From assembly GCA_002345025.1 (NCBI GenBank), contig DDUX01000154.1:101986-165985 (forward strand): a stretch of 64,000 nt of DNA, in the 5' to 3' direction. This DNA comes from Candidatus Accumulibacter iunctus (lineage in GTDB: Bacteria > Pseudomonadota > Gammaproteobacteria > Burkholderiales > Rhodocyclaceae). The position numbers and the translations under genes are program-made. Shown here piece after piece: positions 28,147 through 39,192 of this stretch. Under the pieces are notes generated by a model, which was given only the letters and a program-made list of their open reading frames with translations, did not search any database and was not told the origin of the DNA. Every line of letters begins with the position of its first letter. Positions within the stretch are counted from its first letter, which is position 1.

Positions 28147-28857
28147 TCAGAGCGCCCCGGCGAGCACCTGATTCAGCCAGTTGCCGACGTCTTCGAGTTC
28201 CTCGAGGCAGACCGAGTGCGCGGTCGCGTAGCCATGCCACTGCAGTTTGTAGCCGTGCGCCTGCAGGAGCTTGCCGGAGCGCTTGCCGAAATCGTAGGGG
28301 ATGACCGGGTCTGCGCGGCCATGTGCCATGAAGATCGGTACGTCACTGTTGGCCGGGTGCGCTTCGTTGGTCAGGGTGTCCGCTTGCGGCAGATAGCAGG
28401 AAAGCGCCAGGATCCCGGCCAGCCGCCGCGAGTGGCGCAGACCGGTGTGCAAGGCAATGACGCCACCCTGGGAGAAGCCGGCAAGCACGATTCGCCCGTC
28501 CGGAATGCCGCGTGAATTCTCGCGCGCGAGCAGGGCCTCGATCTGTCGTGCCGATTCCCGAACGTGCTCGCCTTCTTCGCGTCCTGGCGCAAAATCGGGC
28601 GAGACGATGTCGTACCAGGCGCGCATCACGAAGCCGCCATTGATCGTGACCGGCCGCATGGGGGCGTGCGGGAAGACGAAGCGCAAGGCGGGCAGCTGAT
28701 CGAAGTCGAATTCGTCGACAATCGGCTCGAAGTCGTGCCCGTCGGCTCCAAGGCCGTGCAGCCAGATGATGGCGCACTTCGGGGACTCGCCCGTCGTCCG
28801 CTCGACCGTTGGCAGAAAGGTAGCTGCGGTCGCTGCAGTTGGCTGACCGTCGATCAT
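28147..28857 (-). CDS. Carboxylesterase / phospholipase family hydrolase
   Basis: 236-residue alpha/beta hydrolase of the small carboxylesterase (EstB, acyl-protein-thioesterase-like) family. WLHGLGADGHDF gives the oxyanion loop; nucleophile Ser in GFSQGG, Asp in HGRADPVIP, His in TAHSVCLEEL. Cleaves short-chain esters; physiological substrate unknown. Start set at 28857, with GGAG nine bases upstream and near the homologous N-terminus LPTVERTTG; an ATG at 28893 adds 12 residues. Confidence 0.88.
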   Translation of the reverse strand: MIDGQPTAATAATFLPTVERTTGESPKCAIIWLHGLGADGHDFEPIVDEFDFDQLPALRFVFPHAPMRPVTINGGFVMRAWYDIVSPDFAPGREEGEHVRESARQIEALLARENSRGIPDGRIVLAGFSQGGVIALHTGLRHSRRLAGILALSCYLPQADTLTNEAHPANSDVPIFMAHGRADPVIPYDFGKRSGKLLQAHGYKLQWHGYATAHSVCLEELEDVGNWLNQVLAGAL

Positions 28858-28935
28858 CGCACAAGGCTCCGGGTGGTTGTCGTCGGCCGGCATTCTAGCA
28901 TCGTCGCGAGTTCCCTCGAGGTTTGCGGCGACGCT

Positions 28936-30030
28936 TCAGGACTTGCGGATCTGTGCCATCACCGCCCGCGTGATCGCCGCCGTACCGTCCTGACCGCCGA
29001 ACTCGATCGGGCGGACGACCGCCAGCGCCTTCTCGACCGCGTGTTCGACGATGCGCGCGCCGTGTGCCAGCCGTGGTTCGCCATGACGGTCGGCGAGCCA
29101 GTCGAGCATCAGCGCCGCCGAGAGGATCTGCGCCACTGGGTTGGCGATACCCTGGCCTGCGATGTCGGGCGCGCTGCCGTGGGCGGGCTGGAAGACAGCA
29201 TGGTGGTCGCCGATGTCGGCCGAGGGAACCAGACCGAGGCTGCCGACGAGGCCGGCGGCGAGATCGGACAGGATGCCGCCGAAGGCGTTCTCGGTGACCA
29301 GGACGTCGAAATCCCATGGCGCCCGTACCAGGTTCATGGCGGTGGCGTCGACATAGGCGTGGTCCGCTTGCATCTCCGGGTGGAGCGCCGCCACTTCACA
29401 GAAGACCCGGCGAAAGAAAGCCATCGATACCAGCGCATTGGCCTTGTCGACGCAGGTCACCCGGCCGGGCCGTCGGCGGTTCCTGGCGCGGCGGGCAGCG
29501 ACCAGGAACGCGAACTCGGCGATCCGGCGACTGCCATCGCGCGAGATCGTCATCGTCTCGCTGGCCATGCTGTCGCCTTCAACGGCACCCCGCAGGCGTG
29601 GCTGCAACAGGCCCTCGCTCTGCTCTCGAACGAGGACCAGGTCAATCCGCGCCGCCCGCTTGTCGATCAGGATCCGCGGCAGGCCGGGGTAACTGCGAAT
29701 CGGCCGTAGACCGGCGTAGAGGTCCATGGATGCCCGCAGGTCGAAATGGGTCGCTATCTCGGTGCCGTCGGGATAGCGCACGTCGGGGAGACCGATGGCG
29801 CCGAAGAGAACGGCGTCTGCGCGCTTGCATTCGTCCATGCTCTGCTGCGAGAACGCGACGCCGGTCTTCTGGTAGTGTGCCGCGCCGCCTTCGAGGTGAC
29901 GGAAGTCGAACGACAGGCCTCCGAGTCGCTCACGCAGGACGTCGAGGACCTGCAGGCAGGCGCCGACCACCTCGGGGCCAATGCCGTCGCCCGGAAGAAC
30001 GGCGATGTGGAAGCATGGATCTCGTTTCAT
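28936..30030 (-). CDS. Isocitrate/isopropylmalate dehydrogenase family protein
   Basis: 364-residue NAD(P)-dependent beta-decarboxylating dehydrogenase. N-terminal VLPGDGIGPEV, the metal-binding DVLVTENAFGGILSD and the NAD-site HGSAPDIAGQGIANP are intact. The substrate loop LVREQSEGLL differs from classical LeuB and Icd, and no leuCD genes are near, so it is not safely assigned as biosynthetic LeuB; tartrate/malate-type substrates are also possible. AAAGGA precedes the ATG at 30030. Confidence 0.85.
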   Translation of the reverse strand: MKRDPCFHIAVLPGDGIGPEVVGACLQVLDVLRERLGGLSFDFRHLEGGAAHYQKTGVAFSQQSMDECKRADAVLFGAIGLPDVRYPDGTEIATHFDLRASMDLYAGLRPIRSYPGLPRILIDKRAARIDLVLVREQSEGLLQPRLRGAVEGDSMASETMTISRDGSRRIAEFAFLVAARRARNRRRPGRVTCVDKANALVSMAFFRRVFCEVAALHPEMQADHAYVDATAMNLVRAPWDFDVLVTENAFGGILSDLAAGLVGSLGLVPSADIGDHHAVFQPAHGSAPDIAGQGIANPVAQILSAALMLDWLADRHGEPRLAHGARIVEHAVEKALAVVRPIEFGGQDGTAAITRAVMAQIRKS

Positions 30031-30371
30031 CCTGTTGATTCCTTTTGTTGTTCAGCTCGGCCGGGCAACCAGCCCGCGGTCGGCCGTTGGTGGCTACCTT
30101 GCCAGGCCGCCGATGATACACCCGGCCGCCTGCGCGGCATGTGTGCCCTGCCCGTGCCGCGCAGGCGGGCCATTGCCTGTCGCGTTGCCGCCGAAGAACG
30201 GTAACCCTGAACTTTCCGCGAAAAGCCGATTGCCGGTCAAGATCCGTGCGACTGACCGGGCACTGCAGCAATGCGCCTCGCCGCCACGCTTGTCGTGGTG
30301 GTGCCGGGCGCACCGGCGTTGCGGTCCACCGGTGCTGCAGCGGCGACGCGCTCGCCCGCCGCGGTGGCGGG
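30031..30371. other. Intergenic region with a 14-bp inverted repeat
   Basis: 341 bp between pilD and the dehydrogenase gene, both minus strand. At 30126-30139 and 30155-30168 lies a perfect 14-bp inverted repeat (left arm CCGCCTGCGCGGCA, 15-base loop). Weaker inverted repeats near 30290-30340 (for example GCACCGG with CCGGTGC) lie just beyond the pilD stop. They may terminate the pilBCD transcript, though there is no T-tract. Confidence 0.5.
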
Positions 30372-31235
30372 TCAGAGGAGACCGACGTAGGCGCGCGTCA
30401 GCGGTTTGCCCCAGTACAGCGCCAGCATTCCGGCAACCGCCAGATAGGGCCCGAAAGGGATCGGCACGCTACGCCCACGCCTGGCGAGGACGATCAGACC
30501 GATGCCGACCACGGCACCAAGAAAGGACGAGAGCAGGACGGTGAGGGGCAGAAGCTGCCAGCCCAGCCAGGCACCGAGGGCAGCGAGCAGCTTGAAATCG
30601 CCGTAACCCATTCCCTCCTTGCCGGTGACGAGCTTGAAGGCCCAGTAGACCAGCCACAGGAAGAGATAGCCGGCGGCCGCACCGATGACGGCCGACTGGA
30701 GATCGGCGAAGGTGGCTGCCAGGTTGAACAGCAGTCCGGCCCAGAGCAGGGGCAGGGTGATCGAGTCGGGCAGCAATTGCGTGTCGAAGTCGATGCACGT
30801 CAGCGCCAGCAGACACCAGCTCAGCAGCATGGCACCGAGCGCACTCCACCCGGGCCCGAAATGATGCGCTGCGAACGCGCAGAGGAGGGCGCTGACGATC
30901 TCGACCAGCGGGTAGCGCAGCGAGATACGAGCGCTGCAGGCGGAGCAGCGACCGCGCAGCAGGATCCAGCTGAGCACCGGTATGTTCTCGGCGGCGCTGA
31001 TCGGGTGGGCACAGACCGGACAGCGCGAGCGTGGCCTGAGCAGCGAGAACGGCTCCGCTGTCGACGACGGTTCCTCGCCGCGAAGCTCGGCGCAATGCGC
31101 GCGCCAGTCGCGATCGATCATCCGTGGCAAGCGGTGGATGACGACATTGAGAAAACTGCCGACGAGCAGTCCGATCAGGCCGCTGAGGAAAGTGAAAAGC
31201 GCGGGATCGACCTCGCCGGCGAGAATTCCCGGCAT
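30372..31235 (-). CDS. pilD: Type IV prepilin peptidase / methyltransferase PilD
   Basis: 287-residue inner-membrane aspartyl protease that cleaves and N-methylates type IV pilins and pseudopilins. The zinc-binding CPVC and CSAC pairs are in the N-terminal cytoplasmic domain, and the catalytic aspartates in CIDFDTQLLPD and GMGYGDFKLLA. About eight membrane spans. The start codon shares a base with the pilC stop (TGATG), so the pair is translationally coupled. Last gene of pilB-pilC-pilD. Confidence 0.95.
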   Translation of the reverse strand: MPGILAGEVDPALFTFLSGLIGLLVGSFLNVVIHRLPRMIDRDWRAHCAELRGEEPSSTAEPFSLLRPRSRCPVCAHPISAAENIPVLSWILLRGRCSACSARISLRYPLVEIVSALLCAFAAHHFGPGWSALGAMLLSWCLLALTCIDFDTQLLPDSITLPLLWAGLLFNLAATFADLQSAVIGAAAGYLFLWLVYWAFKLVTGKEGMGYGDFKLLAALGAWLGWQLLPLTVLLSSFLGAVVGIGLIVLARRGRSVPIPFGPYLAVAGMLALYWGKPLTRAYVGLL

Positions 31236-32473
31236 CAGCCGACCACAGCACCCAGCTTGAAGATCGGCAGGTACATGGCGATCACCATGCCACCGATCAG
31301 AACTCCCAGTACGACCATGATCATCGGTTCCATCAGGCTGGCGAGTGCTTCGACCGCATCGTCGACCTCCTGCTCGAAGAAGTCGGCCACCTTGCCGAGC
31401 ATCGAGTCGAGAGCACCGGACTCCTCGCCGATCGCCACCATCTGATTCACCATGTTGGGGAACAGCTGGGTATTCTGCATCGCTGACGTGAGACTGGTGC
31501 CGGTGCTCACTTCATTCTGGATCTGGCGCGTGGCCGCCTTGTAAACGTAGTTGCCGGCAGCGCCACCGACCGACTCGAGAGACTCGACCAGGGGAACGCC
31601 GGCAGCGAACATGGTCGCCAGCGTCCGCGTCCAGCGGGCGATCACCGACTTGCGGATGATGTCGCCAAATACCGGCAGTCGGAGAAACAGACGGTCGAAG
31701 GCGATCTGCATCTTCTCCGAGCGCTTCCAGGTGTAGAAGAAGGTGTAGATCGACAAGCCGATGCCGCCAAACAGCAGCCACCAGTACTCGACGACGAAGT
31801 CCGACATGGCGATGACCAGCAGCGTCGGGGTCGGCAGGTCGGCGCCGAAACTCCGGAACACCTCCTTGAACGCCGGAATCACGAAAATCATGATCACCGC
31901 CGTAATGATGAAGGCAACGACGATGATGGCCACCGGGTAGAACAGGGCTGCCTTGATCTTGGACTTGATGGCGACCATCTTTTCCTTGTAGCTGGCAAGG
32001 CGATCGAGGAGGGTTTCCAGGATGCCAGCCTGCTCACCGGCCGCCACCAGATTGCAGTACAGGGCGTCGAACTGCAGGGGGTACTTGCGGAAGGCCTGCG
32101 ACAGCGAACTTCCGGTCTCGACGTCGGCCTTGATGTCGAGCAGCAGCTTGCCGACTGCCGGGTTGTCGTGGCCGCGGCCGACGATCTCGAAAGTCTGCAG
32201 CAGCGGTACCCCCGCTTTCATCATCGTCGCCAGCTGGCGGGTGAACAGCGTGATGTCCTTTTCGGTGATCTTGCGCCCACCCCGGAAGCGCTGCCGGGTA
32301 ATCTTGCTGACGAGAATTCCCTGCCGTCGCAAGGTGGCCTGCACGACCGTCTGGCTGGAAGCGCGCTGCTCGCCGCGTACGACCTTGCCGGCCTTGTTTT
32401 TCCCTTCCCAGAGGAAAACGAACTCCTTGACTTCAGGTGCGATCTTCTTCGCAGGTTTTGCTGCAGTCGCCAT
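31235..32473 (-). CDS. pilC: Type IV pilus inner-membrane assembly protein PilC
   Basis: 412-residue platform protein of the type II secretion F family. Two GspF domains, each ending in membrane spans, with the repeated signature FARWTRTLATMFAAGVPL / FTRQLATMMKAGVPLL. Works with the PilB motor to assemble the pilus. Thirteen bases downstream of pilB, same strand; overlaps pilD by one base. Confidence 0.95.
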   Translation of the reverse strand: MATAAKPAKKIAPEVKEFVFLWEGKNKAGKVVRGEQRASSQTVVQATLRRQGILVSKITRQRFRGGRKITEKDITLFTRQLATMMKAGVPLLQTFEIVGRGHDNPAVGKLLLDIKADVETGSSLSQAFRKYPLQFDALYCNLVAAGEQAGILETLLDRLASYKEKMVAIKSKIKAALFYPVAIIVVAFIITAVIMIFVIPAFKEVFRSFGADLPTPTLLVIAMSDFVVEYWWLLFGGIGLSIYTFFYTWKRSEKMQIAFDRLFLRLPVFGDIIRKSVIARWTRTLATMFAAGVPLVESLESVGGAAGNYVYKAATRQIQNEVSTGTSLTSAMQNTQLFPNMVNQMVAIGEESGALDSMLGKVADFFEQEVDDAVEALASLMEPMIMVVLGVLIGGMVIAMYLPIFKLGAVVG

Positions 32474-32486
32474 TCTTCCCTCGTCT

Positions 32487-34202
32487 TCAAGCGTTGGTGC
32501 TGCCGAGAACCTCGTCGAGAGAGGTCAGCCCTTGCTTCACTTTCAGCAAGCCGGCACGGCGAAGATCGATGACCCCCTCTTCACGCGCCTGCGCTGCGAT
32601 GTCGCGCTCGGTGCCGTTGGCCATGATGATTCGCTGGATCGCATCGGTGACCGGCATCACTTCGTAGAGGCCGACCCGTCCCTTGTAGCCGCTTCCCTTG
32701 CATCGGTCACACTCGCCCGGACCATAGAGGGCCCATGTTCCATCGAGATCGCTCTCTTCGAAGCCGGCGTTGAGCAATGTCTCGATGGGCGTGTCAAGCA
32801 CCTTCTTGCAGGTACAGAGGCGACGGACGAGTCGCTGCGCGGTGATCAGCAGAATGCTCGAGGCCAGATTGAAGGTGGGAATCCCCATGTTCATAAGGCG
32901 CGTCAGGGTTGCCGGAGCATCGTTGGTGTGCAGGGTCGACAGCACCATGTGGCCTGTCTGGGCTGCCTTGATGGCGATCTCGGCAGTTTCGATGTCGCGG
33001 ATTTCGCCGACCATGATGATGTCCGGATCCTGGCGGAGAAAGGCCTTCAGTGCAACAGGGAAGGTGAGCCCGGCCTTGTCGTCGACATTGACCTGGTTGA
33101 TCCCGGGCAACGGGATCTCGGCGGGATCCTCCGCCGTCGCGATATTGACCCCGGGTCGATTCAGAATGTTGAGGCAGGTGTACAGCGAAACCGTCTTGCC
33201 GGAACCTGTCGGGCCGGTGACCAGGATCATGCCATAGGGCCGATGGATGGCGTCCATCAGAATCGCTTTCTGGTGTTCCTCGTAGCCGAGGGCCTCGATA
33301 CCGAGGGTCGCCGTTGCCGGGTCGAGGATCCTGAGGACGATCTTCTCACCGTACATCGTCGGCAGCGTGCTGACGCGAAAATCAATTGCCCGACTCTTCG
33401 ACAGCACCAAGCGCATCCGCCCGTCCTGCGGAACCCGCTTCTCGGCAATGTTGAGACGCGAAATCACCTTGATTCGCGAAGCGATCTTCTCCTTGATCAC
33501 CAACGGCGGCGCAGCCACCTCGCGCAGCACCCCGTCGGTCCGGAAGCGGATGCGGTAGCTCTTCTCGTAGGGTTCGAAATGGATGTCCGAAGCGCCTTCG
33601 CTGATCGCGTCGAGCAGCATCTTCTGAATGAAGCGAACGACCGGCGCGTCGTCGACCTCGAGCGCGGCCGCCTCGTCCACCTTTTCGGCAGCATGCTCGT
33701 CGGTGAACTCGAGGTTGATGTCCTCGCTCGCCAGACTGCGCAGGGTTTCCTCGGTCGACTCGGAGAGCCGGGTGACGAGGGGCGCGAGCTTGTTCTCCTC
33801 GACGATGACGGGATCCACTGCCAAACCGGTCTGAAAGCGGATCTCGTCAAGCGCACGCAGGTTGGTCGGGTCCGCAATGGCGACCGCCAGGCGATTGCCG
33901 CGCTTGTGCAGCGGAACGACGCGATGCGTTGCGATCAGTTTGCGATCGATCGCGTTCTTCTGGATGTTTGCGTCGTCGAAGGCGGCCAGGTCGAGCAGCG
34001 GGTAGCCGAACTTGTCGGCGGCAAAGCGCGCCAACTCGATGAAGCTCGCCTTTCTGGCGGCAACCACCTCCTCGATCAGCGTCGTCTTCCGTGATGCCGC
34101 CTGGGCAAGCAACGATGCCGCCTCGGATTCCTTGAGTCGGCCAGCTTGTACCAGCGCACGGGCGAAGCCGCTAAGTGGTGATTGTTGCGGATTGGCTGCC
34201 AT
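32487..34202 (-). CDS. pilB: Type IV-A pilus assembly ATPase PilB
   Basis: 571-residue hexameric motor for pilus extension. N-terminal MshEN-like domain, then the GspE core: Walker A GPTGSGKTVSL, Asp box and Walker B MVGEIRDIETAE, His box STLHTNDAP, and the zinc-binding cysteines CTCKK and CDRCKGSGY near the end. First gene of pilBCD. The 230 bp upstream hold no visible gene. Confidence 0.95.
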   Translation of the reverse strand: MAANPQQSPLSGFARALVQAGRLKESEAASLLAQAASRKTTLIEEVVAARKASFIELARFAADKFGYPLLDLAAFDDANIQKNAIDRKLIATHRVVPLHKRGNRLAVAIADPTNLRALDEIRFQTGLAVDPVIVEENKLAPLVTRLSESTEETLRSLASEDINLEFTDEHAAEKVDEAAALEVDDAPVVRFIQKMLLDAISEGASDIHFEPYEKSYRIRFRTDGVLREVAAPPLVIKEKIASRIKVISRLNIAEKRVPQDGRMRLVLSKSRAIDFRVSTLPTMYGEKIVLRILDPATATLGIEALGYEEHQKAILMDAIHRPYGMILVTGPTGSGKTVSLYTCLNILNRPGVNIATAEDPAEIPLPGINQVNVDDKAGLTFPVALKAFLRQDPDIIMVGEIRDIETAEIAIKAAQTGHMVLSTLHTNDAPATLTRLMNMGIPTFNLASSILLITAQRLVRRLCTCKKVLDTPIETLLNAGFEESDLDGTWALYGPGECDRCKGSGYKGRVGLYEVMPVTDAIQRIIMANGTERDIAAQAREEGVIDLRRAGLLKVKQGLTSLDEVLGSTNA

Positions 34203-34432
34203 TGTTGTTTGCGATCGGACCCTGCAACGCGTTGTCGACCATCACATCCCGACTCCAGCGAGAGCCTCGACCGATGATGCATTGGCTGGAGGCTTTTGTA
34301 AAGAAGACTGAAGTGCGGTCAGGGTGGGGTCGTGGCGCCGCGCCTCGCCTGCCTGGCAGCCAGCGGGCCGGATCATGGGTGCAACGGTCAGCACGCCGGC
34401 GGCAGCGGATGACGGCCGTGCGATCGATCGTC

Positions 34433-36721
<2,289 letters not shown>

Positions 36722-37115
36722 CGTGCCTCCTGACGCTGTGTCTGTCGTTGCCTGGGGCTGCAAATGTAGCCGAGCCACGGTGGTTTCAGCAAAGGGATAT
36801 CGCCTCATTGCCTGGCGCAAGCGCCTGCGCCACGTCGATTGCAGCAAAAACACGACAGATCTTCCGTTGTCATGGGTAGTGCCGCCGGCGGTCGGCGACT
36901 CGCCGACCGCCGGCGTCGGTTCCACGGAACGTGTTGCGCGACCACGAGCGCGATCGCGGCGGCGCGCGGTAGCGCCCGCGCAGCGCTGCGCATCGACGAG
37001 GACCGCGCGCTGTGAACGCGGCCGCGGTAGAATGTCCGGAAAACCCGCAACCGCGATGCCATGGGGCTTTTCTCGGAGTTGCGAGAAGCGTTCGACTACC
37101 AATGGGAGATGATGA
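36722..37115. other. Divergent intergenic region maeB / EF-G paralogue
   Basis: 394 bp between two divergent genes with a large palindrome (annotated separately) and a smaller GTTCC-AC-GGAAC hairpin directly after it. No coding frame with gene-like features. Promoters for both genes must be here. Confidence 0.6.
36883..36915. repeat. Perfect 16-bp inverted repeat around one central base
   Basis: Arms CGCCGGCGGTCGGCGA (36883-36898) and its exact complement at 36900-36915 surround a single C. Such a compact palindrome, more than 160 bp from either start codon, is not a normal terminator because both flanking genes read away from it. Could be a protein-binding operator, a REP-type repeat or a cruciform. 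Confidence 0.8.
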
Positions 37116-39164
37116 ATGGGCCAGACCGCCACCAATAACCTTCGCACTGTCGCTCTCGTCGGCCATGGCGCTGCCGGCAAGACCTCGCTTGCCGAGAGCC
37201 TGCTCGTCGCAGCCGGAGCCATCAGCAGCCGGGGAAGCGTCGAGAAGGGCAGCACAGTCTGTGACTTCGATCCGCAGGAGAAGGAACTCGGCCACTCCCT
37301 GAATTCGGCCCTGGCGAGCTTCTCCTGGCAAGGCGTGCAGGTCCACATGGTCGACACGCCGGGTTTCCCGGACTTCGCAGGGCAGGCGATCGGTGCGCTG
37401 GCGGCGGTGGACACCGCGTTGGTCGTGATCAACGCACAGAACGGCATCGAACTGAGCAGCGAACGAATGATGCGCATGGCTGCCGCGCGTGGCGTCTGCC
37501 GGATGATCGTGATCAACAAGATCGACGCCGAGAACGTCAACCTGCCGGCGCTGGTCGCCAGCATCCGCGAGCGCTTCGGCCGCGAATGCATGCTGCTCGA
37601 CCTGCCGGCCAAGCAGGGCAGCGAGGTCGTCGAGGTTCTCGGCCATGACGATGGCGACAGCGATTTCGAGTCGGTGGCGGCGGCACACCGCGCGCTGATC
37701 GACCAGATCGTCGAGGAGGACGAGGATCTGCTGGCGCGCTACCTCGAGGAGGGTGTTGATCCGTCCCTGGAAGAACTGCATGCGCCTTTCGAGCGGGCAC
37801 TGCGTGCCGGCCATCTGGTGCCGATCCTCTTCGTCTCGGCGCGGACCGGCGCCGGCATCCCGCAACTGCTCGATGTCCTCGCCCGGCTGGCGCCCAATCC
37901 GAGTGAAGGCAACCCGCCGCCGTTCTACCGTGGCGAGCCGGGCGGTCCGAGCGAGGCCTTCCAGGCAGAGCCGGACCCGCAGAAACACGTCCTGGCGCAC
38001 GTCTTCAAGGTCGTCAGCGATCCGTTCATTGGCAAGGTGGGTGTCTTCCGCGTTCATCAGGGGACGATCCGCAAGGACTCGCAACTGTTCGTCGGCGACG
38101 GCAAGCGGCCGTTCAAGGTCGGCCACATCTATCGCCTGCAGGGCAAGGAGTATGTCGAGGTGGACAGCCTCGTCCCCGGCGATCTGGGGGCGATTGCCAA
38201 GGTCGAGGAGATAGAGTTCGATTGCGTTCTGCATGACTCGCACGACGAGGATCACATCCATCTGGTGCCGCTCGAGTTCCCGCAACCGATGCAGGGCCTG
38301 GCGGTGCATGCGCGGCGCAAGGCTGACGAACAGCGGCTGTTCGAGATTCTGCACAAGCTCGAGGTCGAGGATCCCTGCTTCAAGGTCGAGCGTCATCCGA
38401 CAACCAACGAGACGGTCATCCGCGGCATCGGCGAGATGCACCTGCGCGCCAAGCTCAGCCGTCTGGCACAGCAGTACAAACTGGAACTCGACACCAAGCC
38501 GCCGCAGATCGCCTATCGCGAAGCCATCACCGCCAGCGCCGAGGGACACTGTCGGCACAAGAAGCAGAGTGGTGGGGCGGGGCAGTTTGGCGAAGTGATG
38601 CTGCGCGTTGAACCGCTTGAGCGTGGTGCCGGTTTCGAGTTCGTGGACAGCGTCAAGGGTGGCGTGATTCCCGGAGTGTTCATGGCTGCGGTCGAGAAGG
38701 GCGTCCGGCAGGCGCTCGCCGACGGTGTCGTCGCCGGCTTTCCGGTCGAGGATCTGCGGGTGGTCGTCCACGACGGCAAGTCGCACCCGGTCGACGGCAA
38801 GGACATCGCCTTCTTCACCGCTGGCCGCAAGGCAGCCGTCGAGGCGATCCGTGCGGCCAAGCCAATCATTCTCGAGCCGGTCGTCGATATCGAGATCCTG
38901 GCGCCGGATTCGATGACCGGCGATGTCACCGGTGACCTCTCCAGCAAGCGCGGCCATCTGACCGGCACACAACCGCGTGGCGTGGGGGTCATGGCGATCA
39001 GCGGCGAGGTGCCGCTGGCGGAACTTGAAGGCTATCAGTCGCGCCTCAAGTCGCTGACGGCCGGGCAGGGGTCGTACAGCATCGCGTTTTCCCACTACGC
39101 GCAGGTGCCTCCGGCAACGCAGCAGCAACTCGCGGCGCAGCACAAGGTCGTCGAGGAGGATTAG
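37116..39164 (+). CDS. Elongation factor G-like GTPase (EF-G paralogue)
   Basis: 682-residue translational GTPase. G1 GHGAAGKTSLAE, G3 DTPGFPDF, G4 NKID; then domain II, III, IV and V of the EF-G fold. The P-loop GHGAAGKTS differs from the AHIDAGKTT of housekeeping FusA and marks the 'EF-G-like / EF-G2' group. No rpsL, rpsG or tuf neighbours, so it is not the ribosomal-operon copy. Exact role uncertain (translocation backup, recycling or regulation). GGGAG seven bases before the ATG. Confidence 0.88.
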   Translation: MGQTATNNLRTVALVGHGAAGKTSLAESLLVAAGAISSRGSVEKGSTVCDFDPQEKELGHSLNSALASFSWQGVQVHMVDTPGFPDFAGQAIGALAAVDTALVVINAQNGIELSSERMMRMAAARGVCRMIVINKIDAENVNLPALVASIRERFGRECMLLDLPAKQGSEVVEVLGHDDGDSDFESVAAAHRALIDQIVEEDEDLLARYLEEGVDPSLEELHAPFERALRAGHLVPILFVSARTGAGIPQLLDVLARLAPNPSEGNPPPFYRGEPGGPSEAFQAEPDPQKHVLAHVFKVVSDPFIGKVGVFRVHQGTIRKDSQLFVGDGKRPFKVGHIYRLQGKEYVEVDSLVPGDLGAIAKVEEIEFDCVLHDSHDEDHIHLVPLEFPQPMQGLAVHARRKADEQRLFEILHKLEVEDPCFKVERHPTTNETVIRGIGEMHLRAKLSRLAQQYKLELDTKPPQIAYREAITASAEGHCRHKKQSGGAGQFGEVMLRVEPLERGAGFEFVDSVKGGVIPGVFMAAVEKGVRQALADGVVAGFPVEDLRVVVHDGKSHPVDGKDIAFFTAGRKAAVEAIRAAKPIILEPVVDIEILAPDSMTGDVTGDLSSKRGHLTGTQPRGVGVMAISGEVPLAELEGYQSRLKSLTAGQGSYSIAFSHYAQVPPATQQQLAAQHKVVEED

Positions 39165-39192
39165 GAGCGGCGGACGACAGCGGCGCGGGTCC

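Noticed and set aside
36722..37612. N-terminal extension of the malic enzyme frame
   Set aside because: Extends across the promoter region and into the EF-G paralogue; true start at 36721 has AGGAGG.
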